Origin: Thraustochytrium sp. TN22
Taxonomy: Eukaryota > Sar > Bigyra > Thraustochytrida > Thraustochytriidae
NCBI GenBank assembly: GCA_013306675.1
Contig: JABLUY010000198.1
Location: forward strand, 1 to 64,000
Direction: 5' to 3'
DNA: 64,000 bases
Shown here piece by piece: positions 39,341 through 50,532 of this stretch. Both the position numbers and the translations under genes were made by a program. Within the stretch, counting starts at the first letter, position 1, and every line of letters begins with the position of its first letter. The notes beneath the pieces are model-generated. The model worked only from the letters and a program-made list of their open reading frames with translations. It did not search any database and had not been told where the DNA came from.

Positions 39341-40644
39341 ATGCGGCGCGGGTTCCTGCTGTCGCGGCGGCGCAGCGGCGACGCGGCCGGCGCGCCGACG
39401 TCGCCGGCGTCGGCGGGGGCCGGCGTCGGCGGCAGGGAGGGCGACGGCGGGGAGGAGGAGCCCGACGCGACGCTCGCGGCCGGCGCGGCCGGCGCCACGA
39501 CGGCGAGCGCGACGGCGGCAGGGACAGCGGCCGAAGGCAGGGCTGGAGCAGAGGCAGCAGAGGCGCGCGCAGGAGCTGCGCGCGAAGCAGCTGCCGCTGC
39601 GAAAGAAGAGCAGGAGCAGGGCCAGGTGCAGGAGCAGGAGCGGGAGCAGGAGCAGGAGCAGGGGAAGGAGCAGGAGCAGGAGGAGGTGGCGGAGGCAGGG
39701 CGCGAGCGTGGAGCGCCAGGCGCGACGGCGAGGCGCGCGGCGAACAACGCAGCAGCATCTCCTGCAACAGCGAGCGAGACACAGAGCGGCGTGGAGAGCA
39801 TTTCGAATGCTGGCAGCGCCAGCCAGGTGGGCTCCTCTGAGGGCAGCGCTCTAGGCGCGACGGCTGCGCGGCGGCCTGCGACGCTGGACAGCAGCGCCAG
39901 TGTGGCGTCCGGGCGGTCACTCGCCGCGAGCTCGTCCACAGAGACGCGCAAGCGATGGGAGTACGCCCGCGCAGCAGCGGGCCGCCAGGTCCGGCGCGTG
40001 CAGCAGGCGCACGAGCTGGACCCGCGCGAGTCCTTTCGCAATGTGCTGGAGGATGTGAAGCGCGCGAGCGAGCGACTACCGCGACGGCGGAGGCGGCGAC
40101 GCTCTTCGGCGCGCGAGCGGGGGAGCAGCTCGGGCAGCTCGGGCAGCGTGGGTGACTCCTCCGCGACCTCGGACGCGGAGGACGAGAGCGGCGAGCGCCG
40201 CCGGCACGTGCGCGCCAAAGTGTTCTCACGCATGCTGCGCAACCGCACGCCGGCAGCAAGCGGCCAGCAGGATGGCGCAGCGGCCAGTGGCGGCACTAGG
40301 CCGCAACGCTCGCAGTCCCTCCACGCCCCGCGCGCCGCCGCCGGGTCGGCCTCAGACAACGAGGGGCGTCAAGGCGAGCAGCCGGCGCGGACGGAGGCCG
40401 GCGTCGCGCCAGCGCCCGCAGAAGCCGCGGAGGCGGGCGCTAGTGCAAACCGGCCGCGATTTCTGGGCCGCGTGCAACAGCAGCTGCGCAACTCTCCAAA
40501 GCGCACGCCTCAACAGCTGACCAGCGAAGTGGAGCAGCGCTTCACCTGCTCGATTTGCCTGTCGTTCTTTGACCAACCAGTGCGGACGCCATGTGGGCAC
40601 GTGTTTTGCCGGCCATGTCTCGCCAAGATGAAGCAGCACGACAC

Positions 40645-40683
<39 letters not shown>

Positions 40684-42478
40684 GCCGCAGGGCATGCAGG
40701 TGAACATCAATGTGGTACAGGCCGAAGCGTCGGCGACCAGCGCGCTGCCGGGGGCCGGAGGTGGACTTCGCATCACCGGCGTGATGCCGGCTACGCAGCC
40801 TCCAGCAGCGCAACCCGGAGCGAGCCCGGCAGTGCGGCCGTCGCTGGCGTGTCCGCTGTGCCGCAGTCGTGTGGAAGACAACATTCTGGAACTGCCGCTG
40901 GCCACAGAGCTCATCGCCGAGATGCGGCAGTACCCTGTGGGGTGCGAGAACAAGGGCTGCAAAGCCTTGATCCCCCTCTCCAGCGTGCGCGCGCATCAGC
41001 GCGAGTGCGAGTGGATCGTGACTCCGTGCTACCATGCCGCAGTTGGGTGCGAGTGGCGCAGCCTGCGCAAAGACATGCCCGCACACCTCGAGGTGTGCCC
41101 GTACCACGCGATCCGACGATTCTACCCAGTGGTCTTCAAAAAGCTGGAGCAGCTCCACAAGACGGTGCACACGGTGCAGAACACACTGACGGCGCACGAC
41201 ACGATGATGCGGCACCAACAGCGGCAGCTCGTGCAACTGAACCACCTGCAGGTGGCGAACCCGGCGGACAGCGTGCGCATGCTGTCGCTGCTCTTCTGGA
41301 GCCCGCAGCGCCTTGCGCCGACGCAGACGCAGTGGTTCAAGCTGCCGTTCTTCTCGTACATCTCACTGCTCTTCATCACGCCTTTATTCTGCTTCGTGTA
41401 CATCATGGCGACCGGGCGGCTGCACGCGCTCGACCGGCGCTTCCGCGTGCCGGCAGACCCGAGCGTGACCTTCAGGCAGCTCCTGTGGAGCGCCGTCGGG
41501 CATTCGATCAACGAGACGGCGAGCGGATCCGGCCTGTCGTCGCGCGCGGCCTGGCCCGACGTGCTCGGTCCGAGCGGCAACCCGGTGCGCCTAGGCCTGT
41601 GCGACACGACGCGGTTCCCGGACTGGATGTGCCTTGAGATCCCGGCGATTGTTTTCGGCCTCGTCTTGCTCGGCTCCCTGGTGCAGGTAGCGCTGCTGGA
41701 GGGCGTGCACACGAAGCGGCGCTTCCGCATGAAAATCATCAACACGACGCATCCCGGCACCGGACCGCGGCCCTCGCGTGTCGAGGTGGGTCCTGCGCTC
41801 GCCGGCCTGGAGACGGCAGCGTCAACGGCGGCGGCCGCTGCCGCGGCGGTCTTGAGTGGCAGTGCCGGCGGTGCCAGCGCCCCGACCGCAGCGCCCTCGG
41901 ACTGGCGCTACGTGCTGCGCTCCGTGGCACCCCTGGAGGTCCTCTTGGGCGGCGCGGTGTGTCTCTGTTTCGCGCAAAGCCCGCTCATGTACCAGATTGC
42001 CATGATCGTGGCGCTGCTGCCGGCGATCTCCCTGCACGAGACGCTAGTGGACCACAAGTTCGCCCGGCCTGTACTTTTGGGCGCCTACGTCGGCGTTCAG
42101 AGCGCGTGGCTGCACCCGCGCGTGTTCTTCGTGGCCAGTGTGATTGCGTATCTGCACACGCCGTACTGCCCGGTGTTTCAGGAGGACGACGCCTTTGCGT
42201 CAAGAGTGCGGCTGGCTTCGGTCGGCCTTTTGCACCTCGCGCTGCCGGAAATGTACTTTGTGGGCTTCGCGATGAGCATCGGCCTCTTTTACGCCGCCGT
42301 GACGCTTCTTCCGGCACTCCGTGCTCGTCTGCAGCGCTCCATTAATGAGGCGCGACCCGATCCCGTGATCCAGGGCGTGTTTGCTGCCTCTGCGCTCGCC
42401 AATGGCGTGCTCCTTTGGAAGGCCGTGGTTGTCGCCATTGAGGAGTCCGTTGCAGCAGGCGGCTCGCTCACGGTCTGA
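39341..42478 (+). CDS. Multi-pass membrane RING/TRAF-type zinc-finger E3 ligase
   Basis: Predicted ubiquitin ligase, 1045 residues. The N-terminal 395 residues are low complexity. The RING is split: Cys403-Cys406 (CSIC), then CGHVFCRPC, a poly-Gln-bearing insertion, and CPLC at 504-507, so the finger spans about 105 residues instead of about 40. A TRAF-type Cys/His zinc region follows (GCENKGCKALIPLSSVRAHQ, then a second GC-W---H-EVCPY module). After a coiled-coil-like helix come at least five hydrophobic spans (around 670, 770, 870, 925 and 970), so the catalytic part is anchored to a membrane. Overall order RING-TRAF zinc-coil-membrane. Substrates unknown. The start ATG is preceded by a GCTGC pentamer run. 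Confidence 0.85.
40645..40682 (+). repeat. CAG repeat coding poly-Gln inside the RING finger
   Basis: A pure CAG run of about twelve or thirteen units, in frame as Gln, between the second and last zinc-ligand groups of the RING. Confidence 0.92.
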
Positions 42479-42728
42479 CAGTGAGGAGCGGGCGAACCCG
42501 GTCGCGCCAGGCGTGCCGGCACCGGCACCCCTGTAGTTTGTGTGTTCATTGTCACCTCGCTCGTCTTGTTTTGGATCGGATCAAGAAAAAAGAAAAGGCT
42601 GCTCTTACTTTCAGGCGGCTCCAAGGGCGAGTACGTGGCGTGCTTCGAGTACGATGACGCGCGCCGTTCTCGTGCTTGCGTGCGTGTCGCAGTGCAGCTA
42701 CGACAGCGTGAATTTCGGTTAGCTTCTG

Positions 42729-43538
42729 TCAGATAGAGTACGTAGCAAGATCGTGCTCGCTGAGCCAAACCTCGTGCAGGCCGCAGATCATGTTGTACGG
42801 GACGGCCTCGTCGATCTTGCGCGGGTACGGAAGGTCGAGACTGTCCATGATGATCATAAAGGTCTCCTTGTTCTTGCTGAGGCGCGGATTGAGACGCTTC
42901 TCCTCGTCGACGGTGGACATGGTGCGACCGCGGTAGTCGTGCGCAGGATAGATGAGGGTGTCGTCCGGTAGGCTGAAGATCTTCGCTTGTACATTATCAT
43001 AGAGCGCGCTGCTGTCGCCGCCCTGGAAGTCTGTCCTGCCACAGCCGCGGATGAGCACAGTGTCGCCGGTGAAAACCATGAGCTGGTCCGCACCACGCAG
43101 CAGGAGCGAGTGGCAGCCCTTGGTGTGGCCTGGCGTGTGCAGGAACTCGAGCGAAAAGGGCCCAAAGGAGAGCGCGTCGCCCTCATCTACCTTGACGTCG
43201 GCCGTGGCCTTTTCGTTGCCGGCGGCACCCAGCACGCTCTGCAGCCCCTCGACCTCCTTGCGAAGCTTGCCCGTGGCCGTCAGGTGGTCCGCGTGCACGT
43301 GCGTGTTGATGGCGTACTTGATGCGCGCGTCGCCCAGAACGTCGCGCGCCGTCTGCACATCGCGCTCGCGCTGCTCCAGCACCGGGTCAATGAGCACCGC
43401 CTCGCCGCTTGCCTTGTCGCCCAGCAGATACGTGTACGTGTACGAGGTGTAGTCGAAGAGCTGCCTGAACACGAGCGAGCTCGCCGCGCGCGTTGACAGC
43501 CCGCGGCTCCAGCGCTGCGCCGCGGCCTTGGCGAGCAT
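42729..43538 (-). CDS. ETHE1: Mitochondrial persulfide dioxygenase
   Basis: Oxidises glutathione persulfide to sulfite in the mitochondrial sulfide-detoxification pathway. This 269-residue metallo-beta-lactamase-fold enzyme carries all ETHE1 marks: FRQLFDYTSYTYTYLL at the front, THVHADHLTATG, LHTPGHTKGCHSL, and TGDTVLIRGCGRTDFQGG with the mono-iron Asp and the glutathione-contacting Arg. It also has IYPAHDYRGRTMSTV. The first 20 residues (MLAKAAAQRWSRGLSTRAAS) look like a mitochondrial presequence, which supports this start. Divergent from the dual immunophilin gene across about 690 bases. Confidence 0.96.
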   Translation of the reverse strand: MLAKAAAQRWSRGLSTRAASSLVFRQLFDYTSYTYTYLLGDKASGEAVLIDPVLEQRERDVQTARDVLGDARIKYAINTHVHADHLTATGKLRKEVEGLQSVLGAAGNEKATADVKVDEGDALSFGPFSLEFLHTPGHTKGCHSLLLRGADQLMVFTGDTVLIRGCGRTDFQGGDSSALYDNVQAKIFSLPDDTLIYPAHDYRGRTMSTVDEEKRLNPRLSKNKETFMIIMDSLDLPYPRKIDEAVPYNMICGLHEVWLSEHDLATYSI

Positions 43539-44231
43539 CCTCGGCCAGCGCGCGGCAGCACACAGCCAGGCCTCGTACGCCCTCTCCCGAAGCGGTTTTG
43601 CCGCCGCCCGCCGCCCGCAGCCTCCTGCCCTCGCTCGTCGCCGGCGCGGCCCTGCACGCCGCCGCCCTCGCCCTCGTCTTCAAATTTCCGAGTTTGCGCT
43701 CCGCCGGAGCTGTCGAACCCGCTCGCCGGGGGCTCGGCGCCGGCGTCGGTGCGGCCCGCGCGCCTGAGGCCGGGCCTTCCGGCGCGGCGCGGCGCGGCGC
43801 GGCGCGGCGCAGGAGACCCTGGCAGCGCGAAGAGGATTTGATCGCGCAGAAACTATCTGTCTCTCACATGTCAGTGCCGCGTCCCGGCCGGGTCCCGGGG
43901 GGCGTCCGCGAGGCGTCCGCGAACGCGGGCACGCGGCGCGCCCCGGTGTGCAACAATTTTTTCGCGAAGCCGGATGAGGTCACGGTCTGATCAAAGCTCT
44001 ACGCGGCCAACCGCGGCGACGACCAAAGCCGCAACCACTGCCAGTGCAGCTCGCTCCGGAGGCCAGCAGGTACGTGGCAGCAACGCCTGGCGGGTCGCGC
44101 GCGCGGCGAGCGGGCGAGTCGAGTCGAGTCGAGTCGAGGCGAGGCGAGGCGAGCGAGGAACAGCACTAACCGGAGCGGGACGCGCAGACAGTCAGTCGCG
44201 GAGGAGACAGAGCTTGGAGCCCGCGGACGAG
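43539..44231. other. Divergent 5' region
   Basis: Between ETHE1 and the immunophilin gene. It holds a GCGCG run near 43788-43810 and GAGTC/GAGGC pentamer repeats at about 44116-44155, close to the immunophilin start. Confidence 0.6.
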
Positions 44232-45695
44232 ATGGCGGAGCAGGAGGAGGTGAAGGGCCTGGCGACGGAGGTGGGCCAGGAGCTGGACCTGACGGGCGAT
44301 GGCGGCATCGTGAAGAAGGTGCTGGCGCTCGGCGAGGAGGGCGGCGCGACGCCGCAAAAGGGCGACCAGGTGTGGGCGCACTACACCGGCACGCTGGAGG
44401 ACGGGTCGAAGTTTGACTCGAGCCGGGACCGCGGCAAGGAGTTCGACTTCACGATCGGGCAGGGCCAGGTGATCCAGGGCTGGGACGTGGGCTTCGCGTC
44501 GATGCGCAAGGGCGAGCGCGCAGAGCTCATCATCAAGTCGGACTACGGCTACGGCGACCAGGGTTCGCCGCCCAAGATCCCGGGCGGCGCGACGCTCAAG
44601 TTCGATGTGGAGCTGATCCGGTTCGGTCCCAAGCCCAAGGAGAAGTGGGAGATGGAGACGGCCGAGCGCATTGCGGAGGCGCGCAAGTTCAAGGACAAGG
44701 GCCTGGAGGCCTTCAAGGCCAAGGACTACGCGGCTGCGTGCACCGACTGGGAGCAGGCGGTCGATTACGTGGAGTACATCGAGGGCACGGACGAGGAGAA
44801 GAAGGAGGGCAGCGAGCTCAAGACGACGCTGCAGCTCAACATGGCGCAGGCGTGCCTCCTGGCCAAGGACTTCCCCAAGGCGATCGAGCTGACGTCGGCT
44901 GTGCTGCGTGACGACGCGTCCAACGTCAAGGCGCTCTTCCGCCGCGGCACGGCGCACTCTGCGCTGGCGAACTTTAGCGCCGCCAAGGAGGACCTGCTGC
45001 AGGCGCGCGACCTGGACAAGGAGAACAAGGCGATTCTGCGCGAGCTCGCGACGCTCAAGAAGCGCATCCAGGAGTCCAAGGAGAAGGAGAAGTCTCTCTT
45101 TGGCAACGCCTTCTCCAAGATGGGCGGCGGTGGCATGTACACGGAGAAGAAGTCCGTGGCGCCGGTCGTGGCGCATGACCAGCACAAGGACTGCCCCAAG
45201 GTGTACTTTGACGTCAAGGTCGGCGAGGACGCCGAGCCGGAGCGCATCGAGTTCGAGCTCTTCAAGGACACCGTGCCGCGCACCGCGGAGAACTTCCGCG
45301 CGCTGTGCACGGGCGAGAAGGGCTTCGGGTACAAGGGCTGCACGTTCCACCGCGTCATCAAGGACTTTATGATCCAGGGCGGTGACTTCACCAACCACAA
45401 CGGCACCGGCGGCAAGTCCATCTACGGCGAGAGGTTCGACGATGAGAACTTCAGCTCCAAGCACTCGGAGCCGGGCCTTTTGTCCATGGCCAACGCCGGC
45501 CCCAACACGAACGGGTCTCAGTTCTTCATCATTACCAACGACGATGGCACCCCGCACCTTGATGGCAAGCACGTCGTCTTTGGTCGGGTTACCAAGGGCA
45601 TGGAGGTGGTCCGCAAGATCGAGGACACCGAGGTCGAGGACTCGAAGCCAGTCTCGGCCTGCACCATTGTCGACTGCGGCGAGCTGGACGCCTAA
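44232..45695 (+). CDS. Dual-family immunophilin: FKBP-TPR-cyclophilin
   Basis: Peptidyl-prolyl isomerase chaperone with two unrelated isomerase domains, 487 residues from the ATG at 44232. The FKBP domain (about 30-125) has [22 protein letters not shown] and [18 protein letters not shown], so the drug-pocket Trp and Tyr are kept. Three TPR motifs (about 140-270) follow, the usual Hsp90-tail docking unit. The cyclophilin domain (about 320-485) has [15 protein letters not shown] and NGSQFFI, with the catalytic Arg and Phe present. The Trp that contacts cyclosporin in human CypA is replaced by His442 in [12 protein letters not shown], which usually lowers drug affinity. The order FKBP-TPR-CYP matches the FCBP type known from Toxoplasma. 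Probably cytosolic. Confidence 0.96.
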   Translation: MAEQEEVKGLATEVGQELDLTGDGGIVKKVLALGEEGGATPQKGDQVWAHYTGTLEDGSKFDSSRDRGKEFDFTIGQGQVIQGWDVGFASMRKGERAELIIKSDYGYGDQGSPPKIPGGATLKFDVELIRFGPKPKEKWEMETAERIAEARKFKDKGLEAFKAKDYAAACTDWEQAVDYVEYIEGTDEEKKEGSELKTTLQLNMAQACLLAKDFPKAIELTSAVLRDDASNVKALFRRGTAHSALANFSAAKEDLLQARDLDKENKAILRELATLKKRIQESKEKEKSLFGNAFSKMGGGGMYTEKKSVAPVVAHDQHKDCPKVYFDVKVGEDAEPERIEFELFKDTVPRTAENFRALCTGEKGFGYKGCTFHRVIKDFMIQGGDFTNHNGTGGKSIYGERFDDENFSSKHSEPGLLSMANAGPNTNGSQFFIITNDDGTPHLDGKHVVFGRVTKGMEVVRKIEDTEVEDSKPVSACTIVDCGELDA

Positions 45696-45837
45696 GCGAA
45701 TGCCACACCAGCTTGCAAGCTGCGTGCTGGGAGGGCGCGCACGGCGGTCTGAAATATCTTAGCGAAAGAGAAGAGGGATTGTTTGGCTTATTTCAACTGT
45801 TTTCAACTGCAGGCACGTGGACGGCCTTGATTAGAAC

Positions 45838-45868
<31 letters not shown>

Positions 45869-46137
45869 AGAGTGAGAGTGACAGACAGACACACAGACAG
45901 ACACACAGACAGACAGAGGGAGTCATCCGATCAACTTTTGGTTGAATGGGATTCTAAACGACGTCATCTCCCGAGCTTGTGCTGGTACTGCGCCTTGGCG
46001 GTCACGGCAGAGGTTCCCCTGCTGACGCGGGCCCACGGCCACGAGTGAGCGAGGGCATACCATAACTCGAACAAGGAAGAGAGATAGATGGCTTTCTTGC
46101 TCGCCGCCGCCGGAGAGATGCGAAAATCCATGCTCAA
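45696..46137. other. Convergent 3' spacer with microsatellites
   Basis: Holds a CGTG tetramer run (about 45839-45868) and ACAGACAGAC repeats (about 45880-45918). No gene seen. Confidence 0.7.
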
Positions 46138-47721
46138 TCACCTACCGCCCTTGGAACGCTTCGAGGGGGGCGCCGCGGACGGGCCAGTTCGGTAGTCAAT
46201 GGTCTCACCATTGTCTTGCTTGCCGCGACTCTCGAGTTTGCGGCGCTGCGCCTCGGCGGTCACGGCCGCGGCGGAGGCCGCCGTGCCGTCCCAGGCCAGG
46301 TGCGGCGCCGCGTTAGCGTCGGCCTCGCGCGCGCGCTTCTGCGCGGCTTCGTCGGTTGCGAAAACGTCCGGGCGGTGCGCCGCCATGCGCTCCAGATTGC
46401 GGCCAATGTCCTGCTCCGCGAAAGCCTGCACCTTTTGCTTGGACAAGAAGCGCTCACGCTGCTCCTTCCACTTGGGGTCAAGCAGCTCCACGCGCATGTG
46501 CTCGTTGACGTCCTTTGCGTCCATCTCGCGGCCGTCAGGGAGGACAAGCTTGGTCCCGGCGCTGGCTTGCGCCTTCGCTTGCGGCTTGTAGTCGCGCCGC
46601 ACCGTCACCTGCTCCTCCTCCTCGTCACTATCGTCCATATCCATGTCCACGTCCGAGTCGGAGTCCGCCCCGGCCGCCGCAGGTGCCTTGCCCGGGGCCG
46701 CCTTCTTCGTTGCTGCACCGCCTGGCGACGAAGCGCTCGCGAAAGCGGGACCAGCAGGAGCAGTGCTCGAGTCCCCTGCAGCGGGCGGGGCGTCGAAAGA
46801 GATGGTCTCCACAAGGACAAAATCGTGCCAGTCGATCTCGTGGAAGGCGACGAATTCCTCGCGTTCCTTGGCCTTGGCTTCGCGCTCGCGCTGCGCCTGG
46901 TTTGAGTCCCACTCGACGCGATGCACAGCGCGGTCTAGCACCGTCATGCGGTCTTTGAAGTCCTCCGTCACGGCGCGCATGGTCTCCTGCCAGTCGAGCA
47001 TCTTCTCGTACATGGAGGTCATCGTCTTGAAGTACGCGTGCAGCCGGTCCCCGGGCCGCAAGAAGGTGAACTCGGGGTTGTGCTGCTCCCGCGCAGCCAC
47101 CTTACCAACAAAGGACGGGCCCAATACCGCAGCATACTTGGCCGTGAGCTTGACCAGGTCCACGGTAGCCGCCGCCTCCGTGTCGATCGGGTGCTCCACG
47201 GTGAACTGCAGCGCTGGAGGCGCGCGCGGCCGTCGTTTGCGAAGCGCAACGGCCGTCGCGTCCAGCTTCTCGGGCCTCTCCACGACAGCGTCCTCCTCGT
47301 CCTCCTCGTGATGGGCCTTGACCTTGTTCGGATGCGTCTGCGTCTTGTCCTTGTCCTTCTCCTGCTGCTTCTCCTCCGGCTCCTGCGGCTCATCCTGCGC
47401 GGCCGTGGCGTCCTTTTGGGTTTCAGCGCCGCCAGTCGCGCTCAGGTGCAGCTTGAGCGAGAGCTCGTCCACCTTGTCCACATAGTACCTGTAGTATGGG
47501 TGGCCCGGCTTGAGGAAGCCGAACTTGGGCTTGCCCTTCATGCGCTCCGCGATGCTGGCCTCAAAGGACTTGCCGCGCCTCGCCACATGGTCCGCCGTCT
47601 TGTCCACGAGCAGCCGCAGGTCCGGCGGCGGCTTGATGACGCCCTGCACCGCGCCCTGCCGCGCCTCCGCCACCGGAGTCGTCTCATCGTCGCCCGCCGA
47701 CGAGCTCTCGCGAGCCTCCAT
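46138..47721 (-). CDS. SF3A1: Splicing factor 3A subunit 1 (Prp21-like)
   Basis: U2 snRNP component needed for branch-site recognition, nuclear. The 527 residues show two SURP modules (about 30-80 and 190-245). The first begins IKPPPDLRLLVDKTADHVARRG, close to the SF3A1 signature, and holds PKFGFLKPGHPYYRYY; the second has KYAAVLGPSFVGKVAARE and FTFLRPGDRLHAYF. The Prp21 helical region follows, then an acidic Asp/Glu stretch near 370, and PKWKEQRERFLSKQKVQAFAE. It ends in a Lys/Arg tail without the ubiquitin-like domain found at the C terminus of human SF3A1, as in the yeast protein. Acidic/Gln insertions sit between the SURP modules. Confidence 0.93.
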   Translation of the reverse strand: MEARESSSAGDDETTPVAEARQGAVQGVIKPPPDLRLLVDKTADHVARRGKSFEASIAERMKGKPKFGFLKPGHPYYRYYVDKVDELSLKLHLSATGGAETQKDATAAQDEPQEPEEKQQEKDKDKTQTHPNKVKAHHEEDEEDAVVERPEKLDATAVALRKRRPRAPPALQFTVEHPIDTEAAATVDLVKLTAKYAAVLGPSFVGKVAAREQHNPEFTFLRPGDRLHAYFKTMTSMYEKMLDWQETMRAVTEDFKDRMTVLDRAVHRVEWDSNQAQREREAKAKEREEFVAFHEIDWHDFVLVETISFDAPPAAGDSSTAPAGPAFASASSPGGAATKKAAPGKAPAAAGADSDSDVDMDMDDSDEEEEQVTVRRDYKPQAKAQASAGTKLVLPDGREMDAKDVNEHMRVELLDPKWKEQRERFLSKQKVQAFAEQDIGRNLERMAAHRPDVFATDEAAQKRAREADANAAPHLAWDGTAASAAAVTAEAQRRKLESRGKQDNGETIDYRTGPSAAPPSKRSKGGR

Positions 47722-48853
47722 CGCACCGGTCGCGCCGCCCGGCCCGCCCCGAGTGCCGCCGCCGCCGCGCCGCCGCCGCCGCGGGAGCGCCGCGCGCGCT
47801 CGCTGTCGGAGCCGCGCCGCTCTTGTGGTTTGCGCAGCCTGACACTGGCGAGTGAGCTACGACGAGCTCGACGACGACCTCAGCGACGGCGAGCCGGATG
47901 AGGAGAACGGGGGAGAGGACGAGGAGGAGAGGGGCGTCCAGGAGGAGGAGGCACGAAGGGCATAGACAAGATGAGCGGGGATCGTAGGCCCTGGCAAACG
48001 CCCTGCTTGACTCACGCGGAAGGAATGCGCGACCACGAGCGATGTTGCGGGCGAAAATGCGCTCGCTGACAGTGAGTTCGCAACGTTTGTCAACCACATA
48101 CGAGACGAGAGCTGCTGCAGCGTTCGCCAAAAGCGACGCCCCAGCTCGGCCACCGTTCTGACCTTGAGCTCTGCAGACGACATGTGGAGCACAGAGACAC
48201 CTGATGTGGGTTACGTTTCCAAAGTTATCCTGGTACGTTAGGCTAAGTTAGTCACCCCAAGCATCATTGCATGAGCTTGTCATGAGCTTCAAGTTGCTCT
48301 CAACCAGCGCGACACGGTGACCGTCCCTGGTGAGCACCAGCTGCCAGATCATCAAGCGGGGGCACATTGCACGTCTCGGACGCTGGACCCTGTGCTCTCC
48401 ACGCACAACGGCGCGCCGAGACGACGCAAAGAGACTGAAGCTGCCCCCCGGCCACAGAGCCACTGGTGGCCTCGGCGGCGGCGCAGCGGCAGCAGCAGAT
48501 TCGCATCACCGACCGGTAGGTGGGCAGCGCGACGAGGAGCGTCCCGCGGGCCGCGGCGGCGGCGGCGGCGGCGGCGCGGCGGCACGGCGTGCTTGCCGGC
48601 TGCACGCGCAGCCTTCGACTCTCGCACAGCGAGCGGGCCGCGCACGGCCCTGTCCAGGAACGGTTCGCCGTTGGGTGGCGCGCCGGGCAGCCAGCCGGCC
48701 GCAGCCAGCCAACCAGCACGCACGCACGCAAGCGAGGAGGGCGAGGAGAGGAGAGGATCGTGTGCGGAATGGGAGACTGACGGAGCTTGAGCGTGACGTG
48801 ACAGAGCAGCAGCAGCAGCAGCAGCAGCAGCAAAACCGAGAAGGATAGGCAAG
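47722..48853. other. Divergent 5' region of SF3A1 and eEF1B gamma genes
   Basis: About 1.1 kb. It holds GCCGCC runs near the SF3A1 start, a TAGGCTAAGTTAG patch near 48240, a GGCGGC run at 48550-48575 and a CAG run in the leader of eEF1B gamma. Overlapping open frames are not supported. Confidence 0.6.
48805..48832 (+). repeat. CAG repeat in the 5' leader of eEF1B gamma
   Basis: About nine CAG units ending 21 bases before the ATG at 48854; untranslated if that start is used. Confidence 0.88.
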
Positions 48854-50056
48854 ATGACCATGACGCTGTACGCGCGCGAGGGCTCGTTCCGTGCCCAGAA
48901 GATCATCGTGGCGGCCCAGTACGCCGGCGAGAAGCTGAGCATCAAGGCCGGCGCCAAGGAGGCGGACATCAAGGGCAAGGCGGCCGCGGCTCGCCTGCCG
49001 ATGCTGGAGACCGACAAGGGCTGCCTGTTCACGAGCAACGCGGCGATGAAGTTCGTGGCTGGCGGCAAGGCCGAGCTCGTGGGCAAGGACGCCTTCGAGC
49101 AGGCGCAGGTGGAGTCGTGGATTGACTTCTGCGCCAACGAGATCGAGGTGCCGGCCACGATGACCACGTACCCGATCATCGGCTGGATGGAGAACTCCCC
49201 GGAGGTGACCGCGCGCGCCCTCAAGGAGCTCAAGGCTGCCCTCGCCGTGCTTGAGGAGCACCTCAAGACCGAGACCTTCCTGGTGGGCCGCTCGGTCACC
49301 CTGGCCGACATCGCCGTGGCCGCCGCCCTGGTGCTGCCGATGAAGTTCGTCCTCGACGCCAAGGCCCGCAAGTCGCTGGTGTGCGTGACCCGGTGGTTCG
49401 AGACCTGCGTGAACCAGCCGAACTTCATCAAGGTCATCGGCCCCGTGACCCTGTGCAAGACCGCCGTCAAGTCGCTGGCCGAGCCCAAGAAGGCCGCCGC
49501 CGCCCCGGCCGCCAAGGCCGAGGAGCCCAAGAAGGAGGAGGCCAAGAAGGAGGAGGCCGTCGACCCGGTCGCCGCCCTTGGCCAGCTGCCCAAGAGCGAC
49601 TTCGTGCTGGACGCCTGGAAGCGCGAGTACTCCAACTCCAAGGACCTCTACAAGGCCATGGAGTGGCTCTGGGAGAACCTCGACACGGAGGGCTGGTCCC
49701 TGTGGGTCTCCAAGTACAAGTTCAACGAGGAGCTCAAGGTGGACTTCCAGACCAGCAACCTCGCTGGCGGCTTTATCCAGCGCCTCGACGCTGTGCGCAA
49801 GTACCTCTTCGGCGCCCTGCTCGTGCTCGGCGACAAGAGCGGCCAGCAGCTCGAGGGCGCCTGGCTCTTCCGCGGCGACAACGTCAAGGCCATCCTCGAC
49901 TCCAACCCGGACGCCGAGTACCACGAGTGGATCAAGATGGACCTCACCGAGGAGAACAAGAAGATCATCGCTGAGTACTGGTGCAGCGAGGCCGACACCA
50001 TCACTGGCATTGCCGGCGAGCCCCGCGGCTACCTTGACTTTAAGATCTTCAAGTAA
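48854..50056 (+). CDS. Translation elongation factor 1B subunit gamma
   Basis: Structural subunit of the eEF1A nucleotide-exchange complex, 400 residues. The N-terminal half is a glutathione-transferase-like fold (RLPMLETDKG, then the helical FLVGRSVTLADIAVAA signature). A Lys/Ala/Glu/Pro hinge (about 212-238) leads to the family-specific C-terminal domain: FVLDAWKREYSN, FWEN-like WLWENLDTEGWSLW, LAGGFIQRLD-RKY and GAWLFRG, ending EPRGYLDFKIFK. Codon choice is strongly biased to GCC, AAG, GAG and CTC compared with neighbours, as expected of an abundant protein. A second ATG lies two codons later. Confidence 0.96.
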   Translation: MTMTLYAREGSFRAQKIIVAAQYAGEKLSIKAGAKEADIKGKAAAARLPMLETDKGCLFTSNAAMKFVAGGKAELVGKDAFEQAQVESWIDFCANEIEVPATMTTYPIIGWMENSPEVTARALKELKAALAVLEEHLKTETFLVGRSVTLADIAVAAALVLPMKFVLDAKARKSLVCVTRWFETCVNQPNFIKVIGPVTLCKTAVKSLAEPKKAAAAPAAKAEEPKKEEAKKEEAVDPVAALGQLPKSDFVLDAWKREYSNSKDLYKAMEWLWENLDTEGWSLWVSKYKFNEELKVDFQTSNLAGGFIQRLDAVRKYLFGALLVLGDKSGQQLEGAWLFRGDNVKAILDSNPDAEYHEWIKMDLTEENKKIIAEYWCSEADTITGIAGEPRGYLDFKIFK

Positions 50057-50532
50057 GCTCTCACAAGAAGTTGCGTACGAATGCCCAAAGACCGTGATGA
50101 CAGACAGGTTGCGCAGGTTGCGCAGGAACACTTTAGATTTGTGCGCGACAATCAACGGAAGCCAACGGAAGCAAGGTACTTGATGGGAGTTCCGTCTTCC
50201 AGCTGTGTTTCGTCTTCCAGCTGTGTTACGTCCCGCGCTGTGACGCAATGCGGCACTAACTTTGATTTGCGGTTGATCTTGCCGTGAGCTGTTCATGCAG
50301 CCAGGTGTGGGTGTCGTATACGACGCCACCTGAGACGGGCGCACCATGCGCCAACATCTTGGGCGAGGCAAAAGCACGCAGCGAGATAGATCACTGGCAG
50401 GTCAGAGCGAGAAAGATCATCGACTCAGAATATAACTACAGCGGCGCGCGACTCGGAGCGCCTTCTCTCCCCTTGTCATGTGTGCGATTTTCGAATCAGA
50501 GTTTCTCTCTCTCTCTCTCTCACTCTCTCTTA
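50057..50532. other. Convergent 3' spacer ending in a CT microsatellite
   Basis: Lower-GC spacer. TCTTCCAGCTGTGTTtCG is repeated in near-copies at about 50190-50230, and a CT run at about 50502-50530 abuts the stop of the JmjC gene. Confidence 0.7.
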
